A stretch of 64,000 bases of DNA. Origin: Simplicispira sp. 125. Lineage in GTDB: Bacteria > Pseudomonadota > Gammaproteobacteria > Burkholderiales > Burkholderiaceae_C. The notes under the pieces were generated by a model. The model saw nothing but the letters and a program-made list of their open reading frames with translations. It searched no databases and was not told where the DNA came from. Positions within the stretch are counted from its first letter, which is position 1. Each line of letters opens with the position of its first letter. Shown here one piece after another: positions 9,560 through 18,081 of this stretch. The DNA is taken from the NCBI RefSeq assembly GCF_003096555.1, contig NZ_QEKM01000001.1:1488001-1552000 (forward strand). The letters run 5' to 3'. The position numbers were made by a program, and so were the translations under genes.

Positions 9560-10519
9560 ATGCGTTTGATTCACAAAATCGGTTTGGGCTTAAGCCTGAC
9601 AACGGCCCTCGTTGCCGGTGTTGTTCATGCCCAGCAACAACAGTTCGTCAACATCCTGACGGGTGGCCAAAGCGGCGTGTACTACCCACTGGGCGTGGCC
9701 CTGTCGCAAATCTATGCCAAGGCCATCCCGAATGTGCGTGCGACGGCCCAGGTGACCAAGGCTTCAGCGGAGAACCTCAACCTGTTGCAAGCTGGGCGCG
9801 GCGAGTTGGCCCTGGCCCTGGCCGATTCGGTTTCTGACGCCTGGAAGGGCGAAGCCGAGGCCGGGTTTCCCAAAAAGCTCGACAAACTGCGCGGCCTCTC
9901 GGGCACCTACAGCAATTACATCCAGATCGTGGCCAATGCCGACTCAGGGATCAAGACCCTGGCCGACCTCAAGGGCAAGCGCATTTCCGTGGGCGCGGCC
10001 AAGTCGGGCACCGAGCTGAACGCGCGCGCCATCTTCAAGGCTGCTGGCTTGACCTACGCTGATCTGGCCAAGGTGGAGTACCTGCCTTTTGGCGAGTCGG
10101 TCGAGCTGATCAAGAACCGCCAGCTCGATGCCACTTTGCAGTCGGCCGGTCTGGGTGTGGCGTCGATCCGTGATCTGTCCACTTCGGTGAAGATCGTCGT
10201 GGTGCCCGTGCCCGCCGATGTGGTGGCCAAGGTGGGCGATGCCGCCTACCAGACGGCCGTGATTCCCGCCAACACCTACACCGGCCAGACGCAGGATGTG
10301 CCCACAGCGGCCATTCCCAACTTCCTCGTCACGCATTCCGGGGTGTCTGACGAACTGGCCTACCAGATGGCCAAGCAGATGTATGAAAACATCGACACGC
10401 TCTATGCTGCGCACAACGCTGCCAAGGCGATCAAGCGCGAGAACGCGATCAAGGGCATGCCCGTGCCCCTGCACCCTGGTGCAGAACGGTACTACCGCGA
10501 GGTCGGGTTGATCAAGTAA
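9560..10519 (+). CDS. TAXI-family TRAP transporter substrate-binding protein
   Basis: A 319-aa periplasmic binding protein of the TAXI type. A Sec signal peptide (about residues 1-24, cut after VVHA) precedes VNILTGGQSGVYYPLGVALS, the hallmark N-terminal motif. Other family sequence includes AENLNLLQAGRGELALALAD, LADLKGKRISVGAAKSGTEL and AIPNFLVTHSGVSDELAYQM. Known TAXI proteins bind carboxylates or amino acids; the ligand here cannot be read from sequence. AGGAGA sits 8 bp before the ATG. The fused permease gene follows 224 bp downstream and a DUF1850 gene after that. Confidence 0.93.
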   Translation: MRLIHKIGLGLSLTTALVAGVVHAQQQQFVNILTGGQSGVYYPLGVALSQIYAKAIPNVRATAQVTKASAENLNLLQAGRGELALALADSVSDAWKGEAEAGFPKKLDKLRGLSGTYSNYIQIVANADSGIKTLADLKGKRISVGAAKSGTELNARAIFKAAGLTYADLAKVEYLPFGESVELIKNRQLDATLQSAGLGVASIRDLSTSVKIVVVPVPADVVAKVGDAAYQTAVIPANTYTGQTQDVPTAAIPNFLVTHSGVSDELAYQMAKQMYENIDTLYAAHNAAKAIKRENAIKGMPVPLHPGAERYYREVGLIK

Positions 10520-10531
10520 TTGCCTGCGGCA

Positions 10532-10559
10532 GTGGCATGGGCCTCCCAGGCTGTGCCAC
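10532..10559 (+). terminator. Hairpin after the TAXI binding-protein gene
   Basis: GTGGCA pairs with TGCCAC across an inner GGCCT/AGGC arm. No T-run follows, so this is more likely an mRNA-stabilising or attenuating hairpin than a strong terminator. It would allow higher expression of the binding protein than of the permease. Confidence 0.4.
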
Positions 10560-10743
10560 CGGCTAGGCGGGGCCTTCGCGCCCCCTATTTCCGTGTTGGC
10601 GTGCCCCTGCACCTTGTCGCGCATCTCCATGGTTCCATTGCGTCGACGTCCACAGATCGAATAAGACGATAGCGCTCCCGGGCCTGGGGCGCTGCCAGGG
10701 CCACCCGACACAGGGGCGGCTTCCCCCTCTCAATGAGTTTCCC

Positions 10744-12780
10744 ATGCACAACGACAACGAGACGAAACCCGGCCAGCTCAGTGGCGCCATCTTCTGGATC
10801 GCCATCGCCTTTTCCTGCTTTCAACTCATCACAGCGGCCTTCAGCCCCCTGTCCAGCCAGGTGGTGCGCGCCATCCACGTGGGCTTCGTCATCCTGCTGG
10901 TATTTGCCATGCACCCGCCTTTTCACCGCAATGGGGGCGCGCTGCGCACTGCAGGCAAGGTACTGGGCTGGGCCCTTGGCCTGACCGGCTTCGTCTTCAG
11001 CCTGTACCACTGGGCGTACGAGGCCGACCTGACGCAGCGCGCAGGCGAACTCATCCCCATGGACTGGGTCATCGGCGTGGTCACCATCGCCCTCGTATTC
11101 GAGGCCGCCCGGCGCGTCATGGGCTGGGGCCTGCCCATCATCTGCGGCATCTTCCTGGCCTATGGCCTGTTCGGCCAGTACCTGCCCGGTGCACTGGCGC
11201 ACCGCGGCTTTGGCATGGACCAGGTGGTCAGTGCCCTCGGCTTTGGCACCGAAGGCATCTACGGCACGCCCACCTATGTGTCGTCGACCTACATCTTTCT
11301 GTTCATCCTGTTCGGCGCCTTTCTCGAACAGGCCGGCATGATCCAGCTTTTCAACGATTTCGCCATGGGCACGGTGGGCCACACACGCGGTGGCCCGGCC
11401 AAGGTGTCAGTGATTTCATCGGGCCTCATGGGCACCATCAACGGCTCGGGCGTGGCCAACGTGGTCACCACCGGTCAGTTCACCATTCCGCTGATGAAAC
11501 GCTTTGGCTATAGCAGCGCATTCGCTGGCGGCGTGGAAGCCACCTCCAGCATGGGCGGACAAATCATGCCGCCGGTGATGGGGGCGGTGGCATTCATCAT
11601 GGCCGAGACGATCAATGTGCCCTACATCGCCATCGTCCAGGCCGCTCTGATCCCGGCCATCCTGTACTTTGTCACAGCCTTCTGGATGGTGCACCTGGAA
11701 GCCGGGAGCAAGGGCCTGCTCGGCCTGCCCAAGGACGAATGCCCCAACCCCTGGACCGCCGTGCGCCTGCGCTGGTACCTGCTGCTACCCCTGGTGGGCC
11801 TCGTGGCGCTGCTGTTCTCGGGCTACACACCACTGTTCTCGGGCACCGTGGGCCTGGGCTTGACGGTGATCCTGATCTTCGGCGCAGCGGTGCTGACCGG
11901 GGTGCAGGGCCTGGGCCTGCGCGCGGTCTTCTGGGTGCTGCTGGGCCTGGCCTGTGCGGGCTTCTTTGAGTTTGGCGTCGGCACTTTCTTTGTCCTTGCG
12001 GCGCTGCTGGTCGCCATCACCTACCTGCGCCGCGTGGGCGCGGACGCGCGCACCCTGGCGGTGCAGGCCCTGGTGGACGGTGCACGCCATGCACTGCCCG
12101 TGGCCATTGCCTGCGCGCTGGTAGGCGTGATCATCGGCATCATCAACCTCACCGGCGTGGCGGCCGAGCTGGGTGGCCACATCATCGCCATTGGACGCAA
12201 CAGCCTGTTCCTGGCGCTGCTGCTGACCATGGTCACCTGCCTGGTGCTGGGCATGGGGATTCCCACGATTCCCAACTACATCATCACCAGCTCGCTGGCA
12301 GCCCCGGTACTGCTAGAACTGGGCGTGCCACTCATCGTCTCGCACATGTTCGTGTTTTATTTCGGCATCATGGCCGACCTGACGCCGCCCGTCGCTCTGG
12401 CCGCGTTTGCCGCGGCCCCCATAGCGCGCGAGAGCGGCCTGAAGATCAGCCTGCAGGCCCTGCGGGTGGCCATTGCCGGGTTCATTGTGCCCTTCATGGC
12501 GGTCTACAGCCCAGCCTTGATGCTGCAGGGCGGCGGCGCCCTGGCCACGGCCTATGTGGTGCTCAAGGCCCTGATCGCCATTGGCATGTGGGGCGCCGGT
12601 GCCATCGGCTTTCTGCTCGGCCCGCTCAACCTGCTGGAACGGCTGACCGCCATTGTGGCTGCCAGCTTCCTGGTGGTTGCCCTGCCCATGACCGACGAGA
12701 TCGGCTTGGCCGCCGTGGCTGCATTCGTGGCGTGGCATGTGTGGCGCACCCGTGCTGCGCGCCGCAGCCCGGCGGCCTGA
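10744..12780 (+). CDS. TRAP transporter permease, fused 4TM/12TM subunit (TAXI type)
   Basis: A 678-aa inner-membrane protein joining the small (DctQ-like) and large (DctM-like) subunits, as is normal for TAXI systems. The N-terminal quarter has about four membrane spans and the rest about twelve or more. DctM-like signatures include SGLMGTINGSGVANVVTTG, MGGQIMPPVMGAVAFIMAE and GMGIPTIPNYIITSSLAAP, followed by FGIMADLTPPVALAAFAAA. It drives uptake with the cation gradient together with the binding protein at 9560. The downstream DUF1850 gene starts 3 bp after the stop, so the two are translationally linked. Confidence 0.94.
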   Translation: MHNDNETKPGQLSGAIFWIAIAFSCFQLITAAFSPLSSQVVRAIHVGFVILLVFAMHPPFHRNGGALRTAGKVLGWALGLTGFVFSLYHWAYEADLTQRAGELIPMDWVIGVVTIALVFEAARRVMGWGLPIICGIFLAYGLFGQYLPGALAHRGFGMDQVVSALGFGTEGIYGTPTYVSSTYIFLFILFGAFLEQAGMIQLFNDFAMGTVGHTRGGPAKVSVISSGLMGTINGSGVANVVTTGQFTIPLMKRFGYSSAFAGGVEATSSMGGQIMPPVMGAVAFIMAETINVPYIAIVQAALIPAILYFVTAFWMVHLEAGSKGLLGLPKDECPNPWTAVRLRWYLLLPLVGLVALLFSGYTPLFSGTVGLGLTVILIFGAAVLTGVQGLGLRAVFWVLLGLACAGFFEFGVGTFFVLAALLVAITYLRRVGADARTLAVQALVDGARHALPVAIACALVGVIIGIINLTGVAAELGGHIIAIGRNSLFLALLLTMVTCLVLGMGIPTIPNYIITSSLAAPVLLELGVPLIVSHMFVFYFGIMADLTPPVALAAFAAAPIARESGLKISLQALRVAIAGFIVPFMAVYSPALMLQGGGALATAYVVLKALIAIGMWGAGAIGFLLGPLNLLERLTAIVAASFLVVALPMTDEIGLAAVAAFVAWHVWRTRAARRSPAA

Positions 12781-12783
12781 GCC

Positions 12784-13215
12784 TTGCTGGGCATTTGTCT
12801 GGCCCTGGCGGCTACGGCGGGAGCCGCGCCGCCGGTATTTATCGCGGCGCAGCAGGTAACGCTGGCGTGGACACATTCCATCGAAAAGCAGCGCTGGGAG
12901 GAAGACTACGCCGTGCAACCCGGCGCCACTGCACAGACGCCGCCCGTGCTGCAGGCGCTGGCAGCCCGGGTGCGGGGCTCGGCCGCCGGCATGGAGCCCC
13001 CGGGGGACGCGCAGCTGGTTGATGGCTGGTACCAGTACCAGCCGCTAGAACACCAACCCGCCGCGCTGCGCCTGACACGCTCAGAATTCACCGCCGATTT
13101 CGAACTGTGTTTGCAAGGCCGCTGCCAGCCCATGGGCCACTGGTTACGCTCGGATGGCGGCATCACGTTGCTGACTGCCTGCAACGGGTCACCGGACGGA
13201 CAGCCCAACCGGTAG
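12784..13215 (+). CDS. DUF1850 protein, TAXI-TRAP accessory
   Basis: A 143-aa protein beginning with a hydrophobic segment (LGICLALAATAGAAPPVFIA), probably a signal peptide, followed by the DUF1850 pattern LAWTHSIEKQRWEEDY, DGWYQYQP and late LRLTRSEFTADFELC. DUF1850 genes are commonly found beside fused TAXI-TRAP permeases; their role is unknown but presumably supports that transporter in the periplasm. The start is TTG at 12784, 3 bp after the permease stop. No better start is available in the frame. Confidence 0.8.
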   Translation: MLGICLALAATAGAAPPVFIAAQQVTLAWTHSIEKQRWEEDYAVQPGATAQTPPVLQALAARVRGSAAGMEPPGDAQLVDGWYQYQPLEHQPAALRLTRSEFTADFELCLQGRCQPMGHWLRSDGGITLLTACNGSPDGQPNR

Positions 13216-13236
13216 CCCCTTTGATAAGTTTGAACC

Positions 13237-14142
13237 GTGAACTACGCGCAACTTCTTCTTCCGGATTTCTCGCTCATCCTGTGCGGATATCTCATTTGCC
13301 GCTACACAGCGCTCAACCGCAGCGTCTGGCAGCCCGTGGAGAGCCTGGTGTACTACCTGCTGTTCCCGGTACTGCTGTTCCAGTCCATCATCAAAAGCCC
13401 CATCGACACCAGTTCGGCCTCAGGCCTGATGCTGGCGGGGCTGCTGCTGAGCGGCGCGGGTATTGGCCTGTCGTACGTCCTGCCCTACCTGCCCTGGCTG
13501 GGGCAGCGCATCGACCTGCGCGACCACGCTGCTGCGGCGCAGGTGGCCTTCCGCTTCAACTCCTTCATTGGCCTGGCGCTGGCCGAACGCCTGGCGGGCA
13601 GCCAGGGCCTGCTGATGATTGCGGTGCTGATTGGTGTGTGCGTGCCGCTGCTCAACGTGGCCGCCGTGTGGCCCATGGCGCGCCAAAGCGAGCACCATTT
13701 TGGCCGCGAGTTGCTGCGCAACCCCTTGATCCTGGCCACCGCTACGGGCCTGGCGGCCAACCTGGCGGGCCTGCAACTCCCGGAATGGATGCAGCCCACC
13801 GTGAACCGCATTGGCGCCGCCTCGCTGGCGCTGGGCCTGATGGCGGCGGGCGCCGGCATGCAATTCAGCCTGTTGCAACGCGGCAAGCTGCTGACGGTAT
13901 CGGTGCTGTCCATCCGCCACCTGCTGCAGCCTCTGATTGCCTGGGGTATCGCACGCTTGCTCGGTCTGGACCCAGTGCAAACGGCGGTGCTGCTGGCGTT
14001 TTCTGCGCTGCCCACCGCGTCAAGCTGCTATGTATTGGCAGCGCGCATGGGCTACAACGGCCCGTATGTGGCAGGCCTGGTTACGCTCTCGACCCTGCTG
14101 GGCCCGGCCAGTCTTGCGCTGGCCTTGGGTTTGCTGGGTTGA
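13237..14142 (+). CDS. AEC-family (auxin efflux carrier-like) permease
   Basis: A 301-aa inner-membrane protein with about ten hydrophobic segments and the AEC family pattern: an N-terminal YLICRYTALN, then FPVLLFQSIIKSPID, FRFNSFIGLALAERL and, in the C-terminal half, LMAAGAGMQF and SALPTASSCYVLAARMGYN. Bacterial members export or import small dicarboxylates such as malonate or malate. The GTG start at 13237 is 21 bp after the DUF1850 stop, so it may belong to the TAXI operon. The substrate is not predictable. Confidence 0.88.
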   Translation: MNYAQLLLPDFSLILCGYLICRYTALNRSVWQPVESLVYYLLFPVLLFQSIIKSPIDTSSASGLMLAGLLLSGAGIGLSYVLPYLPWLGQRIDLRDHAAAAQVAFRFNSFIGLALAERLAGSQGLLMIAVLIGVCVPLLNVAAVWPMARQSEHHFGRELLRNPLILATATGLAANLAGLQLPEWMQPTVNRIGAASLALGLMAAGAGMQFSLLQRGKLLTVSVLSIRHLLQPLIAWGIARLLGLDPVQTAVLLAFSALPTASSCYVLAARMGYNGPYVAGLVTLSTLLGPASLALALGLLG

Positions 14143-14150
14143 ACAAAAAA

Positions 14151-14212
14151 CTATCATTTATATAGCTGTCAGCGCTTACTGTACAAGCGCTAGAGGCACT
14201 TTTTAGTTAGAT
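14151..14212 (+). repeat. Palindromic repeat (family 1), intergenic copy between AEC and queG genes
   Basis: This is the clearest copy: ATAGCTGTCAGCGCTTACTG, TACAAGCGCTAGAGGCAC, then TTTTTAG. AGCGCTT and AAGCGCT pair across a five-base loop. It occupies almost the whole gap between two convergent genes and extends into the last codons of queG, so it may work as a bidirectional terminator. Confidence 0.7.
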
Positions 14213-15291
14213 TTCACCTGCAGTGCCCAGGCCACATGCTCACGCACCAGGTCGCTGGCATCTTCGGCCCGCGCCTGCAGCGCAGCGCGCACACCGGCAT
14301 CGCCCGTGGCGCGCAGTGCATTGCCCAGCGCGATAGCCACGTTGCGCAGCCAGCGTTCGTGGCCAATGCGGCGGATCGGGCCGCCTTCGGTCAGGCGCAG
14401 AAAGGTCGCCTCATCCCACGCAAAGAAGTGCACCAACTGCTGGCCCGTCAGACCGGCCCGGGCATCAAAGTCGGGCAGTTGGCTGGGCTGGGCGTATTTG
14501 TTCCAGGGGCAGACCAGCTGGCAATCGTCGCAGCCGTAGATGCGGTTGGCGAGCAGCGGCCGCATCTCCAGCGGGATCGGCCCCGCATGCTCGATGGTCA
14601 GGTACGAGATGCAGCGCCGCGCATCGAGCCGGTAGGGCGCGATGATGGCCTGCGTGGGGCACACGTCGATGCAGGCCTGGCACGACCCGCAATGCGCTGT
14701 GACAGGCTCGCTGGGCTCGAGCGGCATGTCCACATAAATCTCGCCCAGAAAGAACATCGAGCCACCCTCGCGGTTGAGCACCAGCGTGTGCTTGCCGCGC
14801 CAGCCCTGGCCGCTGCGCCGGGCCAGCTCGGCCTCCAGCACTGGCGCGGAATCGGTAAACACCCGGTGTCCCAGCGGGCCTACCGCCTGGGCAATACGGT
14901 CGCACAGCTTTTGCAGCCGGGCGCGCAAGACCTTGTGGTAGTCCCGCCCCCGGGCATAGACCGATACGATGCCCTCGGACGGGCGCTGCAGGCGCGCAAA
15001 CTCCACAGCCTGCCAACCTGGGGGCATGTCGATGGGGGTATCACTGGGCAAGTAATCCATGCGCGCCGTGATCACGCTCACCGTGCCGGGCACCAGCTCG
15101 GCCGGGCGCGCGCGCTTAAGACCATGCGCCGCCATGTAATGCATCTCGCCATGGAACCCTTGCTCCAGCCATTGCATCAACCCATGCTCGGCCGAAGACA
15201 AATCCACGCCCGCCACGCCGATTTGGGAGAATCCCAGTTCGCGCGCCCATTGTTGAATTTGAGGAACCCATTGACTGCTGCTGATCACCAT
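14203..15291 (-). CDS. queG: Epoxyqueuosine reductase
   Basis: A 362-aa cobalamin-dependent iron-sulfur enzyme that reduces epoxyqueuosine to queuosine in the wobble position of tRNAs. Two 4Fe-4S motifs are visible, CGSCQACIDVCPTQAI and CDDCQLVCPWN, followed by a HEAT-like C-terminal tail (LREHVAWAL-type). The N-terminus LGFSQIGVAGVDLSS matches the family. I chose the ATG at 15291; the open frame continues upstream but overlaps tsaE on the other strand. The gene diverges from tsaE, and the two coding regions overlap by 21 bp at their 5' ends. Confidence 0.94.
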   Translation of the reverse strand: MVISSSQWVPQIQQWARELGFSQIGVAGVDLSSAEHGLMQWLEQGFHGEMHYMAAHGLKRARPAELVPGTVSVITARMDYLPSDTPIDMPPGWQAVEFARLQRPSEGIVSVYARGRDYHKVLRARLQKLCDRIAQAVGPLGHRVFTDSAPVLEAELARRSGQGWRGKHTLVLNREGGSMFFLGEIYVDMPLEPSEPVTAHCGSCQACIDVCPTQAIIAPYRLDARRCISYLTIEHAGPIPLEMRPLLANRIYGCDDCQLVCPWNKYAQPSQLPDFDARAGLTGQQLVHFFAWDEATFLRLTEGGPIRRIGHERWLRNVAIALGNALRATGDAGVRAALQARAEDASDLVREHVAWALQVKSN

Positions 15292-15786
15292 CGCCCCATT
15301 GTAGAAAGTGCCTCCGCGCTGGCAGTACGGCAAGCCACCTGGCACAGTGAGGATGACACTGCCGCTTTTGCCCAGCAACTGGCGGCGCAGCCCCTTCTGG
15401 CCAACGCCTTCATCACCCTGCACGGCGACCTGGGTGCAGGCAAAACCACGCTGGTGCGCCACCTGCTGCGCGCCCTGGGCGTGCAGGGCCGTATCAAGAG
15501 CCCAACCTATGCCGTGGTGGAGCCGCACGAGGCACCTGGCCTGGCGATCTGGCACTTCGATTTCTACCGTTTCAGCGATCCGCGCGAATGGGAAGACGCG
15601 GGTTTTCGCGATGTATTTGCCAGCCCCGGCCTGAAACTGGCAGAATGGCCAGAAAAGGCCGCAGCGCTGATTCCTGCTGCGGATGTTGCTATCCACATTG
15701 AAGCACCAGACGAGAGCTCCCGCCAAGTCGAACTACAGGCGCACACCGCTCTTGGTCAGCAACTGCTGCAAGGATTGAGCGCATGA
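15271..15786 (+). CDS. tsaE: tRNA threonylcarbamoyladenosine biosynthesis ATPase TsaE
   Basis: TsaE works with TsaB and TsaD to make t6A at position 37 of ANN-decoding tRNAs. The Walker A motif HGDLGAGKTTLVRHLLRAL, KSPTYAVVEPHE and the HFDFYRFSDPREWEDAGFRD segment are typical. The start is the TTG at 15271, giving 171 aa, because GAGGAA stands 4-9 bp upstream and no ATG or GTG is available in the frame. The promoter must lie within queG. The stop overlaps the amiC start (ATGA), so the pair is coupled. Confidence 0.9.
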   Translation: MTAADHHRPIVESASALAVRQATWHSEDDTAAFAQQLAAQPLLANAFITLHGDLGAGKTTLVRHLLRALGVQGRIKSPTYAVVEPHEAPGLAIWHFDFYRFSDPREWEDAGFRDVFASPGLKLAEWPEKAAALIPAADVAIHIEAPDESSRQVELQAHTALGQQLLQGLSA

Positions 15787-17186
15787 ACCCACCACCGCTG
15801 CACAACGCCCACCCCACCCTGCCCACGCGCCGCACTGTGTTGCAGGTCGGCAGCCTGGTGCTGTTGCTGGGCACGCAGCACATTGCGCGCGGCGCAACCA
15901 TCCTGGCCGTGCGCGTGTGGCCCGCCCCCGAGTACTCGCGCGTCACGCTCGAATCCGATCAGCCACTGCGCGCCAAGAAATTCTTCATCAGCACGCCGCC
16001 GCGCCTGGCCGTAGACATCGAGGGGCTGGACCTGAGCCCCGAGCTGCGCGAACTGGTCGCCAAGGTGCAGCCCGACGACCCCAACATTGCGGGCATCCGC
16101 GTTGGCCAGAACGCCCCCGGCGTGGTGCGCCTGGTGGTTGACCTGAAACAGGCCGCTGTGCCCCAGGTGTTCTCGCTCGCCCCTGTGGCCGCTTACGGAC
16201 ACCGGCTGGTGTTCGACCTGTACCCCGAGAACGCGATCGACCCGCTCGAAGCACTGATTGCCGAGCGCTTGCGCGAGACCGGTGAAATCACCCCCACCGG
16301 CCCCCACCACGCTCCCGACGCCCAGTCCTGGAACCTGGAGGCGGCCGACCCGCTGGGCGAGCTGATTGCCCGCGCCGACACCCCGCGCAAAACCACCGCA
16401 CCGGCCATCATTCCTGCCAAGCCCGAACCTGCGGCACCGATCACCCTCAAGGCGCAGCACACGGACCGGCTCATCATCATCGCCCTGGACCCCGGCCATG
16501 GCGGCGAAGACCCCGGCGCCGTCGGTCCCGCCGGTACACGCGAAAAAGACGTGGTGCTCAAAGTGGCCCACCTGCTGCGCGAACGCATCAACGCCACCAC
16601 CGTGGGCGGCAACCCCATGCGTGCCTACCTCACACGCGATGGCGATTATTTCGTTCCCCTGGGTACGCGCGTGCAAAAGGCGCAGCGTGTGCAGGCCGAC
16701 CTGTTCGTCAGCATCCACGCCGACGCCTTCACCAACCCCGAAGCACGCGGCGCCAGCGTGTTTGCACTCAGCCAAAGCGGCGCCTCCAGCTCGGCGGCAC
16801 GCTGGCTGGCCAACAAGGAAAACCGGGCCGACCTGGTGGGAGGCCTGAACGTGCGCGCCAAAGACCAGCATGTGCAGCGTGCCCTGCTGGACATGAGCAC
16901 CACCGCACAAATCAACGACAGCCTCAAGCTCGGCAGCGTGCTGCTGGGCGAGATCGGCAACGTCGGCAAGCTGCACAAGCCGCGCGTCGAACAAGCCGGG
17001 TTTGCCGTGCTCAAGGCGCCCGACATCCCCAGCGTGCTGGTGGAGACGGCCTTCATCAGCAACCCCCAGGAAGAGGCGCGCCTGCGCACCAGCGCCTACC
17101 AGGAGCAACTGGCCGATGCGCTGATGCGCGGCATCGTCCGCTACTTTGCCAAAAACCCGCCGCTGGCACGCAGTCGTTCGGTCTGA
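15783..17186 (+). CDS. amiC: N-acetylmuramoyl-L-alanine amidase (AmiC type)
   Basis: A 467-aa periplasmic zinc amidase that cleaves the stem peptide from septal peptidoglycan. The N-terminus (about residues 1-40) has TRRTVLQVGSLVLLLG, a likely Tat signal. An AMIN domain follows (about 40-150), then a Pro-rich linker and the Amidase_3 domain (about 235-455). Zinc ligands appear in ALDPGHGGEDPGAVGP, TREKDVVLKVAHLL and FVSIHADAF; the catalytic Glu is in VLVETAFISN. It overlaps tsaE by 4 bp, an arrangement common in betaproteobacteria where mutL often follows. Confidence 0.95.
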   Translation: MNPPPLHNAHPTLPTRRTVLQVGSLVLLLGTQHIARGATILAVRVWPAPEYSRVTLESDQPLRAKKFFISTPPRLAVDIEGLDLSPELRELVAKVQPDDPNIAGIRVGQNAPGVVRLVVDLKQAAVPQVFSLAPVAAYGHRLVFDLYPENAIDPLEALIAERLRETGEITPTGPHHAPDAQSWNLEAADPLGELIARADTPRKTTAPAIIPAKPEPAAPITLKAQHTDRLIIIALDPGHGGEDPGAVGPAGTREKDVVLKVAHLLRERINATTVGGNPMRAYLTRDGDYFVPLGTRVQKAQRVQADLFVSIHADAFTNPEARGASVFALSQSGASSSAARWLANKENRADLVGGLNVRAKDQHVQRALLDMSTTAQINDSLKLGSVLLGEIGNVGKLHKPRVEQAGFAVLKAPDIPSVLVETAFISNPQEEARLRTSAYQEQLADALMRGIVRYFAKNPPLARSRSV

Positions 17187-17668
17187 GACGGCGACCGACG
17201 CCCTGCATTTCTCTTCCTTCTAGCTTTCGCGCCGTCGCCTGTAAACGGTGACGACTCAAACGCGCATACCAAAGCGATCGCCTACTGGCCCTGCGCCCCT
17301 CGCAGATTGCGGCAAACGCCTGTTTACCAAAATCACGTGCTAACGGCTGCGAAATCGCCCTACCTCAAGCCCTCATCGACGCAGAGCGTGCCCATGTCAC
17401 GCGCCAAAAGCAGGGATGCCATGAGATGCCTTCTGCCCGCGCACTCAGCAAAAACCGTTATTGTGTACAACTATTTTTTGGAATATAGGTTTTCAGATAA
17501 ATTTATAGGGTAAACCCCCTTACTTTGAGGTATTTCAGCGCTGAGAATTTATGCATTGCACACAATCTTGGCAGCAAGCGTTAGACCTCTTCTTCGAAAA
17601 CCAAGGTATTTACACCCCTACGCAGAGCCGCTCACCAACGGGCGGCCCAAATTTACACAGGAGCTTTT
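17187..17668. other. Intergenic region: left boundary of the catabolic cluster
   Basis: This 482-bp gap has no convincing gene. The first 260 bp are of ordinary composition. From about 17455 it turns AT-rich and contains two inverted-repeat sites (17461-17470 and 17555-17566), with a TTGGAA at 17478 and a TTATAG at 17503 that could be weak promoter boxes though 19 bp apart. An in-frame stretch at 17551-17838 is a shadow that runs into the cupin gene. CACAGGAGC at 17658 is the cupin ribosome-binding site. Confidence 0.6.
17458..17568. promoter_or_regulatory. Candidate promoter-operator with two GntR-type inverted repeats
   Basis: TTGTGTACAA at 17461-17470 and ATTGCACACAAT at 17555-17566 are short inverted repeats of the TTGT-N2-ACAA kind bound by FCD-type GntR regulators. 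They flank an AT-rich stretch and lie 100-200 bp upstream of the first gene of the cluster that encodes a GntR regulator at 25331. The link is inference from proximity and pattern. Confidence 0.4.
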
Positions 17669-18061
17669 ATGATCAATTCAAACCGCACCCTTCCCCTGAC
17701 CGAGGGCTACTTCACCATCAAGGACGAACTTCCTGTGGAGCGCCTTGCCGCGGTCGAAGGCGTCAAGCCCAAAGGCGTTGTGGAAGTGCGGCGCGCGATG
17801 GTGGGCAACGAAATACTGATGCTGCATGTATTCCGTGAGAAGGGCCTGATCGACCCCGTGCACAAACATATGGACCACGAAACGGTGGCCTACCTGATCC
17901 GCGGCAAGCTGCGCTTGGTGATTGGCGGCAAGGAGTTCATCGCAGGGCCCGGCACTTCATGGATCCACCCCGTTGGTGTGGAGCATTTCAGCGAAGCACT
18001 GGAAGACTGCGAGCAGCTGGAAATCAAGTCGCCGCCCACCAAGACCTGGGTCAGCGAGTAA
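17669..18061 (+). CDS. Small cupin-domain protein (first gene of catabolic cluster)
   Basis: A 130-aa single-domain cupin. The motifs are HKHMDHETVAYLIRGKLRLV (His-rich first motif) and FIAGPGTSWIHPVGVEHFSE (second motif with PxGxxH), so a mononuclear metal site is possible. Such proteins may be enzymes, ligand sensors or isomerases, and the reaction here is unknown. A strong AGGAGC site precedes the ATG at 17669. The TRAP transporter genes follow 20 bp downstream. It is unlikely to be a true regulator as it lacks a DNA-binding domain. Confidence 0.85.
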   Translation: MINSNRTLPLTEGYFTIKDELPVERLAAVEGVKPKGVVEVRRAMVGNEILMLHVFREKGLIDPVHKHMDHETVAYLIRGKLRLVIGGKEFIAGPGTSWIHPVGVEHFSEALEDCEQLEIKSPPTKTWVSE

Positions 18062-18081
18062 CCCCTAGAACGGAGCACCAC

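Noticed and set aside
17187..17668. Integration site of a mobile island
   Set aside because: There is no tRNA, integrase or matching direct repeat at 17.2 or 27.1 kb to support it.
17551..17838. A 95-codon frame overlapping the start of the cupin gene
   Set aside because: It has no family match, runs into the supported cupin gene in another frame and has no good ribosome-binding site.
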